A DNA stretch of 64,000 bases from Pseudoalteromonas sp. XMcav2-N. Lineage in GTDB: Bacteria; Pseudomonadota; Gammaproteobacteria; Enterobacterales; Alteromonadaceae. Made by a program: the position numbers and the translations under genes. This document shows positions 1-8,673 of the stretch, piece after piece. The notes under the pieces are model-generated. The model saw only the letters and a program-made list of their open reading frames with translations, ran no database searches and had not been told where the DNA came from. Position 1 is the stretch's first letter. Every line of letters starts with the position of its first letter. Location of the stretch: contig NZ_JAMXSF010000001.1 in NCBI RefSeq assembly GCF_024124545.1, positions 558,001-622,000 of the forward strand, in the 5' to 3' direction.

Positions 1-502
1 TATCTAACTCAGGCGCTTTAAGCATGTAGCGAATGGCGCCACCTAAGGTGCCTGCGCCATACAGGGTGCCCTGGGGGCCGATCAATACTTCGACTCGCTC
101 TACATCAGTCAGGCGCATATCTAGTGACACCGGTATTTCATTGATATAGGTAGCAACTGTACCGCCATCAGAGCCGGGGCCTGATGAGTTGGTGTTGAGA
201 CCTCGTACTATGATAGGTGAGCCTGAACGACCCCCCTGATCCGTCACTGTCAGTCCCGGCACCCAGCGTGCAACATCGGCCAGCTCACCGATGTTCTGAT
301 CTTTCATTACGTCTGCATCAAGCGCAGTAATGTTGAGCGGAGCTTCTTGTACAGAGCCACTGCGTCGGGTTGCCGTGATCTGAATAACTTCGAGTGATTT
401 TTCTTGCACACCGGCTTCGTCGGCATTAACTGCGGATGACAGCAGCAGCGAGCCTGGCAGCGCACCGGCGATGGCCAGAGAAATGAGTTTAGGTTTTAGC
501 AT
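1..502 (-). CDS. TonB-dependent receptor, N-terminal part (cut by window edge)
   Basis: Reading the minus strand from the ATG at 502 gives 167 codons with no stop before the window edge. Residues 1-27 form a signal peptide (MLKPKLISLAIAG... ending VNA before DEAG). A TonB-box-like segment (LEVIQITATRR) follows, then a plug domain with the usual signatures: LNITALDADVMKDQNIGELADV, GLTVTDQGGR, IIVRGLN and VERVEVLIGPQGTLYGAGTLGGAIR. This is an outer-membrane receptor that imports a ligand using TonB energy. The ligand cannot be told from the plug; the beta-barrel lies outside the window. The family (TonB-dependent receptor) is secure, the subfamily is not. A 494-base noncoding gap precedes it. 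Confidence 0.93.
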   Translation of the reverse strand, partial: MLKPKLISLAIAGALPGSLLLSSAVNADEAGVQEKSLEVIQITATRRSGSVQEAPLNITALDADVMKDQNIGELADVARWVPGLTVTDQGGRSGSPIIVRGLNTNSSGPGSDGGTVATYINEIPVSLDMRLTDVERVEVLIGPQGTLYGAGTLGGAIRYMLKAPELD

Positions 503-996
503 TGTAGCGCATCCTGAAATGTACTGGTTGTTGTTTTTATGCAAACTAAGAAAGCATAAAGTGAATCAGGTAACAAGATCATTGAAAAAGGTACGTGAAT
601 TAATATTTATTATATTTGCAAATATATTCACTATCAACGGGTTTTTAGGCAAATTCATGCATGAAATTTCAATAAAAAAATTTTCTCGATAATTAGTGGT
701 TTTGTGGGTTTGTTTATCTTTCATCTGGTCAATATATGCAGTTATTTGAATTAATTATGCGGGTTATGTTTTGGTTGATTGTTGTTTAGTCTTTGTGCCA
801 GCGAAAAAGTATGCACTGAGTGTAAAACCTCACCGTTTCACATACATTGTTGAAAGGCTTGATGTATGGCTATGTCAGCACAAAAGGTCGCGGCTGGTTG
901 CTATGATTAATTTTAAATGAAAGGTGAATAAGTATGCCAATGAGTGTGTCGGTGTGAGTATTGGTACTGAATAGGATTGCAAAATGACAATGCACG
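503..996. other. Intergenic region between the divergent receptor start and the NTF2-like gene end
   Basis: About 490 bases without a credible gene. It is AT-rich and must hold the promoter of the TonB-dependent receptor (transcribed leftwards). A perfect 12-base palindrome TTCATGCATGAA lies at 654-665, about 150 bases upstream of the receptor start, and could be an operator. An open frame at 471-692 on the plus strand runs antisense over the receptor signal peptide and is not credible. Confidence 0.5.
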
Positions 997-1404
997 TTAG
1001 GTGGGTTTGGGTGGCAAAGTTGCATTTAGCTGACTTTGTTCTTCTGACGTCAGCGTATCGCGCACATGGGCACTGTCGTAAAAAGAGTGGATCTGACTAA
1101 TGGTCCCATTTGCAATTGTCAGCCAGTCGCAAGAAGGAATAATTCCCGCTGGAGTGTGATTTTCAAACCAGATGGCAGACTCATCTGGTCCGGCAATAAC
1201 CGAAACTATGGTTAGTTTTTGCACACTCTTAGCCGCCAGAGGTGCCACTGTGTTCAGGTAGTGTTCGCGACCTGTTAACCGGCCAAATGGACTAATATGC
1301 AGAAAGTCTGGTGCAAGATAGGTGTTCAACCATGCCATATCCCGGTCTATCCAGGCCTGTATCCAGCCGCGCGCTAATTGCTCGGACGTAAGCGTGTGTG
1401 CCAT
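997..1404 (-). CDS. SnoaL-like / NTF2-like domain protein
   Basis: 135 residues, the whole length fitting one NTF2-like cone fold: an N-terminal helix pair (SEQLARGWIQAWIDRDMAWLNTYLAPDF), a strand/turn FLHISPFGRLTGREHYL, and C-terminal strands with AIWFENHTPAGIIPSCDWLTI and IHSFYDSAHVRD. The SnoaL-like family covers small cyclases, isomerases and proteins of unknown role, often with a ligand pocket, so no substrate can be named. No signal peptide, so cytoplasmic. No clear Shine-Dalgarno sequence precedes the ATG at 1404. It stands alone between a TonB receptor and a divergent secreted protein. Confidence 0.75.
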   Translation of the reverse strand: MAHTLTSEQLARGWIQAWIDRDMAWLNTYLAPDFLHISPFGRLTGREHYLNTVAPLAAKSVQKLTIVSVIAGPDESAIWFENHTPAGIIPSCDWLTIANGTISQIHSFYDSAHVRDTLTSEEQSQLNATLPPKPT

Positions 1405-1580
1405 AGCATGTGCTTATTATGATTGTGTTCGAAAGTGGTGCCCCAAGTATAGTCGGGTTTTAACGGGTCGCACCAAGGGAACATCAATCCGCGCTACTTA
1501 GAGAATAACACTGCAAAGACTTGGTTGTATTGATATTTGTCGGCATACTGAAAGTCCGTGTTGTTATTGAAGACCTTACT

Positions 1581-2132
1581 ATGCGATGTCTATTTTTATG
1601 TTTGCTCGTTGTCTGTTCCTTTCATTTAAAAAGCGCCGAGCTTTACCCAGGGGCACCCGCAGCGGCCAGCGACTATGCGTTCTTGATAGGACACTGGCAG
1701 TGCCGCTATGAGCAGCTGGACCCGCAAGGGAAGACACTGTTCTCAGCGCCATGTCGCTGGCATGCTCACTATGCCTTTGACGATAAAATGGTAGTGGACG
1801 ATTTCAGCCTGCTGGATGCACAGGGTAATGTAACCTACGCAGGCAGAACACTCAGAACCTTTTCACTCCAGGACAAACACTGGCATCAGGTATTTCTGCC
1901 CGTACAAATGAGCGCAACCCTGAACCCATTTACTGCACACAAAGATAAAGAAGGTGTCCACCTTGAAGTTGAACAGCGCCTGCCAAACGGCGAGCTACAA
2001 CCCGCACGTTTTCGCTTTAGTCAGATAAGTGACAAGGGCTTTGTTTGGGAAAGCAGCAAGCAGCTTGAAGGTAGTGAGAAGTGGTATATTGATATGAGGA
2101 TTACGGCAGAGCGGGGTGGGGGGAGAGATTGA
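1581..2132 (+). CDS. Secreted protein of unknown function, DUF1579-like
   Basis: The frame is open from 1521, but the ATG at 1581 starts a clean signal peptide (MRCLFLCLLVVCSFHLKSA) followed by ELYPGAPAAASDYAFLIGHWQC, so I use that start (183 residues). The opening F-L-I-G-H-W, the alternating strands and the repeated short charged turns resemble the lipocalin-like DUF1579 type, in which W and G near the N-terminus are conserved; this assignment is by eye. Two cysteines (WQC and APCRW) could pair after export. Likely periplasmic. Function unknown. It begins a run of small secreted proteins that extends to about 3.3 kb. Confidence 0.65.
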   Translation: MRCLFLCLLVVCSFHLKSAELYPGAPAAASDYAFLIGHWQCRYEQLDPQGKTLFSAPCRWHAHYAFDDKMVVDDFSLLDAQGNVTYAGRTLRTFSLQDKHWHQVFLPVQMSATLNPFTAHKDKEGVHLEVEQRLPNGELQPARFRFSQISDKGFVWESSKQLEGSEKWYIDMRITAERGGGRD

Positions 2133-2209
2133 TGTTAGAACATAACTTAATTGCCATTCTGGCCCTTAGAGTCCACTAATTCTATGGCTAACAATAAGGA
2201 ATATAGTCA

Positions 2210-2595
2210 ATGCCTAAAAACGAATTTTAGTTTTCGCACTATTCTTGCCTCTTGTTGCCAACGGTGAAGTGATGGGTAGCCGTTCAATTACCACTACTGT
2301 AAACGGTGTAAAGTCATCGAAGACTTATAACTTAGTGATCCCTGATTCAGTCGCACGGTCTCAACCAGATTTTGACCCGCTAATTAATATATCTATGCCA
2401 ATGGAAAAGGCGATACATAAAGCTGAAGTCGCCTTTTTAAAAAAGACTGGACAGAAGTATTATCAAATAAAGTCAGTCTCATTACGTCCATTTCACTCAA
2501 ATAGAAAAAGCTGGTATTACGATATATTTATCGGGCAAACCAGACTGGTTGTGCTTTCTAGCGGACAAGTCATTTTTGAAAAAGAGCGAAAGTAG
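2210..2595 (+). pseudogene. Small secreted protein with a one-base frameshift in its signal peptide
   Basis: An AAGGA ribosome binding site at 2196-2200 sits 9 bases before ATG 2210, which opens MPKNEF and stops at 2228-2230. Adding one base to the five-A run at 2216-2220 would give MPKKRILVFALFLPLVANGEV, a proper signal peptide that reads directly into the long open frame ending at 2595. So the gene looks like an exported protein of about 128 residues with a one-base loss in a homopolymer. The mature part (MEKAIHKAEVAFLKKTG, SWYYDIFIG, LVVLSSGQVIFEKER) resembles a PepSY-like alpha/beta domain. It may be a sequencing error, a true pseudogene, or a contingency switch. A TTG at 2245 would give a 116-residue form without the export signal. 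Confidence 0.6.
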
Positions 2596-2636
2596 AACAC
2601 CAAAATGCTAAATACTGGAATCAAGCAAGAACTAGA

Positions 2637-2735
2637 ATGAAAAACATTGTCTCTATATTAACCCTTATAGCTTTCATGTCATTGGGTTATCATTTTTTAG
2701 ATGAAGAACTGTTGAGCGGTTTTGAGTACTGCTAA
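2637..2735 (+). CDS. Tiny hydrophobic ORF, 32 residues, doubtful
   Basis: ATG 2637 opens a 32-residue frame beginning MKNIVSILTLIAFMSLGYHF, a lysine followed by one hydrophobic helix, then an acidic tail LDEELLSGFEYC. It reads like a signal peptide or a single-pass membrane peptide. No clear ribosome binding site is seen. It may be a remnant of another small secreted gene of this cluster. Nothing beyond the hydrophobic helix supports it. Confidence 0.3.
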   Translation: MKNIVSILTLIAFMSLGYHFLDEELLSGFEYC

Positions 2736-2793
2736 GAGTTGGAATAGGATGAAATATTAGGTGTTTATGACTAGAAGAGGAAGGAACAGGATA

Positions 2794-3294
2794 TTGAAAT
2801 TTAAACAGCATTTTTTTGCTTTTATTTCAATGTTTATCTGTCTTGGAGTACAAGCAACAGAGAGTAACATGTGCCAAAATGAGTAGTTAAAACCTTTTAA
2901 TAATTACCTGTACTATTTGTATAGTTCAAAAGAGAGTAACTTTAACATTTCAGACTCTGCTGCTTATTGGGATATAGAAGCTATTAATGATGGCTATAGA
3001 AGCAACTACCCTACAGAAAGTGATGAAACTGTCTTTATTGAAGTTTTGAAGAGCATTTTCGGTTTTACGAATATTTTGTATGAATCACGTGAAGTTAAGA
3101 GGTTGGGGTCAAGTAAGAAAAATGATGTTACAGAACTAACTCTTGAAGTCGTAAATAACTATTTGCCAGCTTACAAATTCATTCGTGTCCAATACTCTGA
3201 GAGAAACAAAATACAAGGTATTTTAGTTACTGATGGTTTAGACTTTTTACCTGAGTACTTATGTGAATTTACTTTAGGTGAGAAGTTGTTGTAG
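2794..3294 (+). pseudogene. Secreted protein interrupted by an in-frame amber codon
   Basis: AAGGA at 2781-2785 lies 8 bases before TTG 2794. That start opens a signal peptide (KFKQHFFAFISMFICLGVQA) followed by TESNMCQNE, then TAG at 2884-2886, after which the same frame continues without another stop to 3294 (LKPFNNYLYYLYSSKESN ... EYLCEFTLGEKLL). The whole frame would encode about 165 residues, and the two mature-part cysteines (NMC and YLC) lie on either side of the stop. One base change restores the gene. No family is recognised. The coding stretch is AT-rich compared with the neighbours, which suggests foreign origin or decay. Downstream reinitiation at TTG 2917 would yield only a signal-less 125-residue product. 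Confidence 0.6.
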
Positions 3295-3582
3295 ACAAAA
3301 GTTGATTGAATCAGATCTTACATTGGAATAGAGCTTTGTGTCATACGTTAAGCAAACACACGATTGTATCAAAGGACCTCTTCCCGACGGTCACTTCCAT
3401 TGGGGCTATCATAAAACAAAACCCCGGATTACGCATTGGTACCCTTTGCCACTTGGTGATAAAATTTGGCACACAAGCATTTTGGTCAGCATAATCACAA
3501 ACTGTGACCAACACTGAGACCAGAAAGTAAAAATGAGAATGTCTCAGGTCGATATATATGAAATTTAAAGGCTTTTTATTCT
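3295..3582 (+). other. Intergenic stretch, possible remnant of another small gene
   Basis: About 290 bases before the amidotransferase. A 62-residue frame at 3306-3494 (TTG start) has no recognisable features. In another frame a protein-like segment (DGHFHWGYHKTKPRITHW, then PLPLGDKIWHTS) follows an in-frame TAG at 3317-3319 and ends at about 3510. This may be a further decayed gene of the same cluster; I cannot assign it. Confidence 0.3.
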
Positions 3583-4347
3583 ATGTGTGAACTTTTGGGC
3601 ATGTCTGCCAATGTACCCACAGATATTTGTTTTAGTTTTTCCGGGTTGCTGGAGCGTGGGGGGAATACCGGGCCGCATAAAGATGGCTGGGGGATCACGT
3701 TTTACGAGGGGAAAGGGTGTCGGACGTTTAAAGACCCAGAGCCAAGCTGTCAGTCGGAAATTGCTAAGCTGGTTAAAGCCTATCCGATTAAGAGTGTCTC
3801 GGTGATCAGCCATATTCGCCAGGGCAACCGCGGCAGAACCTGCCTTGAGAATACCCATCCTTTTACCCGTGAACTGTGGGGCCGGGAGATCACTTATGCC
3901 CACAACGGCCAGTTGTCTAATTATAAGGACCTGACTACCGAGTTTTATAAGCCGGTGGGCAACACTGACAGTGAGCTGGCGTTTTGCTGGATTTTGGACA
4001 AGATCCGTGAAAAATACCCGAAACGGCCAAAAAACATGGCGACCGTATTTCGCTACGCAGCCAAGCTGGCAAAGACCCTGATGGACAAAGGAGTCTTCAA
4101 TATGCTGCTGACCGATGGCGTATTTGTGCTGGCGTATTGCTCTAACAATCTGCACTGGATCACGCGTCGTGCACCTTTTGGTAAGGCAACACTCATTGAT
4201 GCGGATATGGTGGTGGATTTTCAAAAAGAAACCACCCCGGATGACGTGGTGACAGTGATTGCGACCCGGCCACTGACGAATGATGAGCTGTGGAATAAGA
4301 TGGAACCTGGGGAGTCTGTGTTGTTTAAGCTTGGAGAGAAAATATAG
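3583..4347 (+). CDS. yafJ: Class II glutamine amidotransferase, YafJ type
   Basis: 254 residues starting MCELLGMSANVPTDICFSF; Cys2 becomes the N-terminal nucleophile once Met1 is removed, as in all class II (Ntn-hydrolase) amidotransferases. Other family marks are DGWGITFYEG, the SHIRQGNRG segment, NTHPFTRELWGREITYAHNGQL (oxyanion Asn-Gly) and a late NTDSELAFCWIL. The length fits stand-alone GATase proteins such as E. coli YafJ (about 255). It should hydrolyse glutamine to glutamate and ammonia; the acceptor is unknown. There is no signal peptide, so it is cytoplasmic. It is monocistronic and closed by a hairpin shared with the convergent DUF3108 gene. Confidence 0.9.
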   Translation: MCELLGMSANVPTDICFSFSGLLERGGNTGPHKDGWGITFYEGKGCRTFKDPEPSCQSEIAKLVKAYPIKSVSVISHIRQGNRGRTCLENTHPFTRELWGREITYAHNGQLSNYKDLTTEFYKPVGNTDSELAFCWILDKIREKYPKRPKNMATVFRYAAKLAKTLMDKGVFNMLLTDGVFVLAYCSNNLHWITRRAPFGKATLIDADMVVDFQKETTPDDVVTVIATRPLTNDELWNKMEPGESVLFKLGEKI

Positions 4348-4390
4348 CGCCGACCTGTCGAGCCGGCTTTCTGAATGAACGACACAAAAA

Positions 4391-4411
4391 AAGCCCTGAC
4401 TATCAGGGCTT
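4391..4411. terminator. Bidirectional intrinsic terminator
   Basis: AAGCCCTGA / TCAGGGCTT stem of 9 pairs with a 3-base loop. An A-run on the left serves as the U-tract for leftward transcripts. It lies between the convergent amidotransferase and DUF3108 genes. Confidence 0.8.
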
Positions 4412-4418
4412 TCCTATA

Positions 4419-5189
4419 TTACTGAGCCGGCTGCTCTGCATCAAAGCTCTTTAGCTGGATCATAAACTGCTCCACACCATCTTTACCTTTGAACATTTGT
4501 ACAACCGAGTAGTGGTATGCTGGTGCCAGCCAGGCCATGGCCTGGCGCTTGTCATTATCGTACAGACGCTTTATTTTTATGGTTTCTACATTACCGATAG
4601 GCAGTGTGATGGCCTCGGTGCCAAGCACTTCAAAATCATAGCTGCGGACATTGCCATTTTTATCCACAATGGGGTAGCTCATTTTGGTTTTACCGGCTTT
4701 CACATCATTGCGCAGCGCTATCTGGTATGACAAAACATCCTGGCGCTTTTCGTTCCAGTCGGCATTGACGGGATACTTTTCGTCGTCTTTAAAGAGTTGC
4801 TTATTTTCTCTGTCAAAGCGGATCTTGTAATTTTTATCGGGGCCAGTGCCTTCGCGCTTTAGCGTATACAACAAAGGTTTTGGCACTTTATCATGATAAG
4901 TAAACAGAGAGTTTTCAGTTCGCTCGTCTGAGAAGATCATCCATTCGATATTGCTTTCGTAGTTGAGTGAGTAGGTGTCGTTTGAGACTTTCGAAAGCTC
5001 TCTGATGGCGTTGCCATGAACCTCGCCTTTGCGCAATACGTCATATTCAGCGCGGTAGGGTACAATGTCACTGGCTAATAAGGAAGATGAGAAAACAGCG
5101 CTTAAACCTAATAGTAAAGCGCTGTATTTTTTATTCTTCTGGGTAAGTTGCGCCTTGAGCTGGAAGGGGGTGATTGTCAAAAACGGCAT
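4419..5189 (-). CDS. Exported DUF3108 domain protein
   Basis: 256 residues. After a polar n-region (MPFLTITPFQLKAQLTQKNKK) comes a hydrophobic helix YSALLLGLSAVFSSSLLAS and then the DUF3108 domain from about residue 42: PYRAEYDVLRKGEVHGNAIRELS, DKVPKPLLYTLKREG, DVLSYQIALRNDVKAGK, and a final LAPAYHYSVVQMF. The family is exported and beta-rich, of unknown function, and is typically found behind purMN in this group. The only usable start codons lie inside purN, giving a 59-base overlap in another frame, which points to translational coupling. A TTG at codon 4 is an alternative start. It is the third gene of the purM-purN operon. Confidence 0.85.
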   Translation of the reverse strand: MPFLTITPFQLKAQLTQKNKKYSALLLGLSAVFSSSLLASDIVPYRAEYDVLRKGEVHGNAIRELSKVSNDTYSLNYESNIEWMIFSDERTENSLFTYHDKVPKPLLYTLKREGTGPDKNYKIRFDRENKQLFKDDEKYPVNADWNEKRQDVLSYQIALRNDVKAGKTKMSYPIVDKNGNVRSYDFEVLGTEAITLPIGNVETIKIKRLYDNDKRQAMAWLAPAYHYSVVQMFKGKDGVEQFMIQLKSFDAEQPAQ

Positions 5190-5793
5190 AGTCTGCTTCC
5201 ATCGTTAGTCTGTGTTCGCTGAACCACTTGACCACCAAAGGATAGATTATATGTTCTTGTTCATGAACCCGCTGTGACAGCGTGTGCGCAGTATCATCAG
5301 CCAGGATTGGCACCTTAGCTTGTACGATGACCGGTCCACCATCTAGTTCTTCTGTCACGAAGTGAACACTGGCGCCATGAAACGTTTCTTTTGCATCAAT
5401 CGCTCTTTGGTGGGTATTCAGCCCTTGGTACTTAGGCAACAAAGAAGGATGAATGTTCAACATTTTTCCTTTAAATTTTTGCACTAAGTCTGCAGTTAGA
5501 ATACGCATAAATCCAGCTAATACAACTAAATCTGGATTATAAGAGTCAATTAATTGCGCCAAACGTTGGTCATAGGCTTCGCGGCTGTCAAAGTCTTTAT
5601 GACTTAACACTTGCGTTTCAATGTCCGCTTGTTGGGCTCTTTGCAGCCCGTACGCGTTGGCTTTATTACTGATGACGGCACAGATCTCGCCATTGATGTC
5701 GTTGCGTTGACAGCCATCCATAATGGCCTGCAAATTAGAGCCACTACCAGATATCAACACAACAATACGAATTGGAGATCGGTTGGGTGCCAT
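5131..5793 (-). CDS. purN: Phosphoribosylglycinamide formyltransferase (GART 1)
   Basis: 220 residues. Transfers a formyl group from 10-formyl-tetrahydrofolate to glycinamide ribonucleotide, third step of purine synthesis. The N-terminal phosphate-binding loop reads SGSGSNLQAIMDG, the catalytic Asn-His pair lies in NIHPSLLPKYQGLNTH, and the catalytic aspartate in the segment HFVTEELDGGPVIVQ. Length matches E. coli PurN (212). The purM stop and purN start overlap as TAATG, so the two are translationally coupled. Cytoplasmic. Confidence 0.97.
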   Translation of the reverse strand: MAPNRSPIRIVVLISGSGSNLQAIMDGCQRNDINGEICAVISNKANAYGLQRAQQADIETQVLSHKDFDSREAYDQRLAQLIDSYNPDLVVLAGFMRILTADLVQKFKGKMLNIHPSLLPKYQGLNTHQRAIDAKETFHGASVHFVTEELDGGPVIVQAKVPILADDTAHTLSQRVHEQEHIIYPLVVKWFSEHRLTMEADYAVFDNHPLPAQGATYPEE

Positions 5794-6845
5794 TACTCGG
5801 CACCACCCAGGATTTCAACTTGCTCTTCGCCTGCATTTGCAGCCTGAATTTCACCAATGTGCCAGGCGTTCTCGCCCTGTGCTTTTAGGATCTCCAGACT
5901 CTGCGTTAGCTTGTCGGCTGGTACTACCAGGATCATACCAACACCACAGTTGAATGTACGGTACATTTCGTGGGTGCTGATGTTGCCGTTTTCTTGTAGC
6001 CAGTTGAATACTGCAGGCCATTCCCAGCTATCGCCTTTTACAACTGCTTTGGCTGACTCTGGTAATACGCGTGGGATGTTTTCCCAGAAACCACCGCCTG
6101 TGATGTGTGACAGGGCATGTACGTCTACCTCTTTCAGCAGCTCCAGAATCGGCTTAACGTAGATGCGTGTTGGCTCTAGCAGGTGTTCAGACAGGGGTTT
6201 GCCTGCAAACTCTTCGCTGGTATCTGCACCAGATACTTCCAGTACTTTGCGGATCAGCGAGTAACCGTTTGAGTGTGGACCGCTTGAAGCAAGTGCGATA
6301 AGTTGGTCACCTTCGGCAACTTTAGTACCATCAATGATCTTAGACTTTTCCACTACACCGGTACAAAAACCAGCCATGTCATAGTCTTCGCCTTCGTACA
6401 TGCCTGGCATTTCAGCTGTTTCACCGCCGATCAGGGCGCAGCCTGCCAGCTCACAGCCAGTACCAATGCCTGTGACCACGTCGGCAGCAGTGTCAACATC
6501 CAGCTTACCTGTTGCGTAATAGTCAAGGAAAAATAGGGGTTCAGCACCTTGCACTATCAAATCGTTTACACACATGGCAACCAGGTCGATACCTACGGTA
6601 TCGTGCTTTTTAAGATCGATGGCCAAACGCAGTTTAGTACCCACACCATCTGTGCCAGCAACTAAGACAGGCTCTTTATATCCGGTTGGTAGTTCGCATA
6701 ATGCGCCAAAGCCGCCAATACCGCCCATCACTTCAGGGCGACGCGTCTTTTTAACTACCCCTTTAATGCGCTCAACCAATGCATTGCCCGCATCGATATC
6801 AACGCCTGCGTCTTTATAGCTAAGAGACTGTTTTTGTTCGCTCAC
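5793..6845 (-). CDS. purM: Phosphoribosylformylglycinamidine cyclo-ligase (AIR synthetase)
   Basis: 350 residues. Uses ATP to close the imidazole ring of FGAM, giving aminoimidazole ribonucleotide. Family signatures are [13 protein letters not shown] at the N-terminus, [13 protein letters not shown], the dinucleotide-independent ATP-grip segment [13 protein letters not shown], and [17 protein letters not shown]. Length matches E. coli PurM (345). It is the first gene of a purM-purN-DUF3108 operon; the promoter must lie in 6846-6960 on the minus strand. There an ACGCGCGTTTC string recalls a PurR half-site, but it does not fit the full operator, so I do not call one. Confidence 0.97.
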   Translation of the reverse strand: MSEQKQSLSYKDAGVDIDAGNALVERIKGVVKKTRRPEVMGGIGGFGALCELPTGYKEPVLVAGTDGVGTKLRLAIDLKKHDTVGIDLVAMCVNDLIVQGAEPLFFLDYYATGKLDVDTAADVVTGIGTGCELAGCALIGGETAEMPGMYEGEDYDMAGFCTGVVEKSKIIDGTKVAEGDQLIALASSGPHSNGYSLIRKVLEVSGADTSEEFAGKPLSEHLLEPTRIYVKPILELLKEVDVHALSHITGGGFWENIPRVLPESAKAVVKGDSWEWPAVFNWLQENGNISTHEMYRTFNCGVGMILVVPADKLTQSLEILKAQGENAWHIGEIQAANAGEEQVEILGGAE

Positions 6846-7056
6846 AGGTTTTCCTCAAAAATAACAGAATGGATTTGCTTAGAAACGCGCGTATTTTACA
6901 TCAAATGCGCCAGTGCGGCTAGTCGATTTGGTTGGCATAAGCATGGATAACCCAGGTAGCTGATGGTGCTAAATCTTCACTTGTCAGATCGATGTACCTT
7001 GTATCTGCAACGCGCGATAGTGATTTGTTCACTATACTCAGTACATTTCAGTCGGT

Positions 7057-8673
7057 GTGAATGTGGTAGATGTGGAAAACCTGAGCTTAGGCCTTATTTT
7101 GACTGGGTTCCTGCTATTGGTAGCAGCGTTATTCCCTGCAACACATATCTGTCGGATTGCGCAAAACAGAGGCTGGCAGGTGTTATTTGCGCTGGTGTTA
7201 TTTTTTATCTGTGGTTACCTGGCCTTTGCACATCAAGTATATCACACCGAGAACGACTTCCCGTTGGTATTAGGTTTGTCAGTGATCCTGATGCTCGGTG
7301 CGGTCTTTGTTATTGTGGTGGTTCGGCTTAGCCGTGCCAGCCTGCTTCAGCTTCAGGATATTGCTGAGAGTGAACGCTATCAGGCTCGCCACGACTCTCT
7401 GACACAACTCGAAAACCGTCAGGAATGTACCAAGTACATTGAGCAGTGTATTGCCAAAGGTAGTGCATTCAGTGTGTTACTCATGGATATCAATAACTTT
7501 AAACAAGTAAACGATGCGCTCGGGCACTTTTTTGGTGATAAATTGCTCATTGCTTTTGCAGTCAAAATGCGGTCTTTGAATCCCCGTGGGTGCAAGGTCT
7601 TCAGAATGGGTGGAGATGAGTTTGTCATCGTCACGCATTCGGCAAGCGAGACAGAGTTATTTGGACTCAATAATGCGCTGCTCAAAACATTTAATGACGG
7701 TCTGGTGATTGATGATGTTCAGGTCGACGTATTCTACAGCGCAGGTGCCTGTATCTTTTGTGTAGAGGAAAAGCCCTCTGTTACTCAACTGCTTAAGCAC
7801 GCCGACATCGCAATGTATGCAGCTAAAAGCAGCCGTCAAAGCCTGGTGATATTCGACCAAACTTTACACGATGACGTGGAAGCCGAGTTTGAATTGTTTA
7901 ACGCGCTAAAAATGGCGCTTAATAAAAATCAGCTCGAGGTGTACTATCAGCCACTGGTTTGTGGGCATAATAACGAAGTGCATGGACTAGAGGCATTACT
8001 TCGCTGGCGCGGTACCGATGGCGCTTTTATCAGCCCGATGACCTTCATTCCCATTGCCGAAAAAAACAATTATATAAAACTGGTCAGCGCATTTGTGATT
8101 GAGCGTGTATTCAACGAGTTAAGCCACTTTCTGACCATAGAGCCAAACGTGACTGTACATATCAACTTATCCTGTCAGGACTTTCATGGTCGTTATCTCA
8201 TCAACCAACTTGTTGAGCTTCAATCAAAGTACAATATCCGACCCAGCTGTATTGTATTTGAGTTAACAGAGAGTATGGTTATGGTCGATGTTGATCAGGC
8301 TAAGTATATGATAGGCATGTTGATTGATATGGGGTTTTCAGTCAGTATCGATGATTTTGGCACTGGATTCTCGTCTTTTTCTATGCTCAGGGAATTGCCG
8401 ATCTCTCAGATTAAAGTAGACCGTTCATTTATTACGAATTGTCTGAGTAGCGACAAGGATCAGGCAATCGTTGAGACGACCATTTATCTGGCGAACCGAC
8501 TGGGTTGCTCTGTGGTGGCTGAGGGAGTTGAAGATAGCAAAACCGCGGCCTACCTTAATAGTAAAGGGTGCCAGTACTTGCAGGGCTATTATATTAGTGA
8601 AGCGCTTGAGCGAGAGAGCGCAAAACAGTGGCTGCATTCTCACCGGGTGGTTAAGAAAGTACTTAAACGTTAA
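7057..8673 (+). CDS. Membrane-bound GGDEF-EAL protein (cyclic di-GMP signalling)
   Basis: 538 residues from GTG 7057. Three membrane helices (about 11-30, 39-60, 68-91) make a simple anchor with no recognised sensor domain. A GGDEF domain follows (HDSLTQLENR, then intact GGDEF at residues 185-189), and a C-terminal EAL domain (EALLRWR at 312-318, NLSCQDF, ELTESMV, DDFGTGFSS, KVDRSFI, EGVED, QGYY). The RxxD inhibitory site before GGDEF is absent. All main EAL motifs are present, so phosphodiesterase activity is likely; a cyclase activity or a regulatory GTP-binding role of the GGDEF part is open. The gene is monocistronic. Confidence 0.92.
   Translation: MNVVDVENLSLGLILTGFLLLVAALFPATHICRIAQNRGWQVLFALVLFFICGYLAFAHQVYHTENDFPLVLGLSVILMLGAVFVIVVVRLSRASLLQLQDIAESERYQARHDSLTQLENRQECTKYIEQCIAKGSAFSVLLMDINNFKQVNDALGHFFGDKLLIAFAVKMRSLNPRGCKVFRMGGDEFVIVTHSASETELFGLNNALLKTFNDGLVIDDVQVDVFYSAGACIFCVEEKPSVTQLLKHADIAMYAAKSSRQSLVIFDQTLHDDVEAEFELFNALKMALNKNQLEVYYQPLVCGHNNEVHGLEALLRWRGTDGAFISPMTFIPIAEKNNYIKLVSAFVIERVFNELSHFLTIEPNVTVHINLSCQDFHGRYLINQLVELQSKYNIRPSCIVFELTESMVMVDVDQAKYMIGMLIDMGFSVSIDDFGTGFSSFSMLRELPISQIKVDRSFITNCLSSDKDQAIVETTIYLANRLGCSVVAEGVEDSKTAAYLNSKGCQYLQGYYISEALERESAKQWLHSHRVVKKVLKR

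Noticed and set aside
471..692. 73-residue plus-strand frame
   Set aside because: Antisense to the receptor signal peptide and intergenic AT-rich DNA; no protein features.
3306..3494. 62-residue frame before the amidotransferase
   Set aside because: No family features or ribosome binding site; another frame of the same stretch looks more protein-like.
6846..6960. PurR operator upstream of purM
   Set aside because: ACGCGCGTTTC only partly fits the consensus; symmetry is missing.
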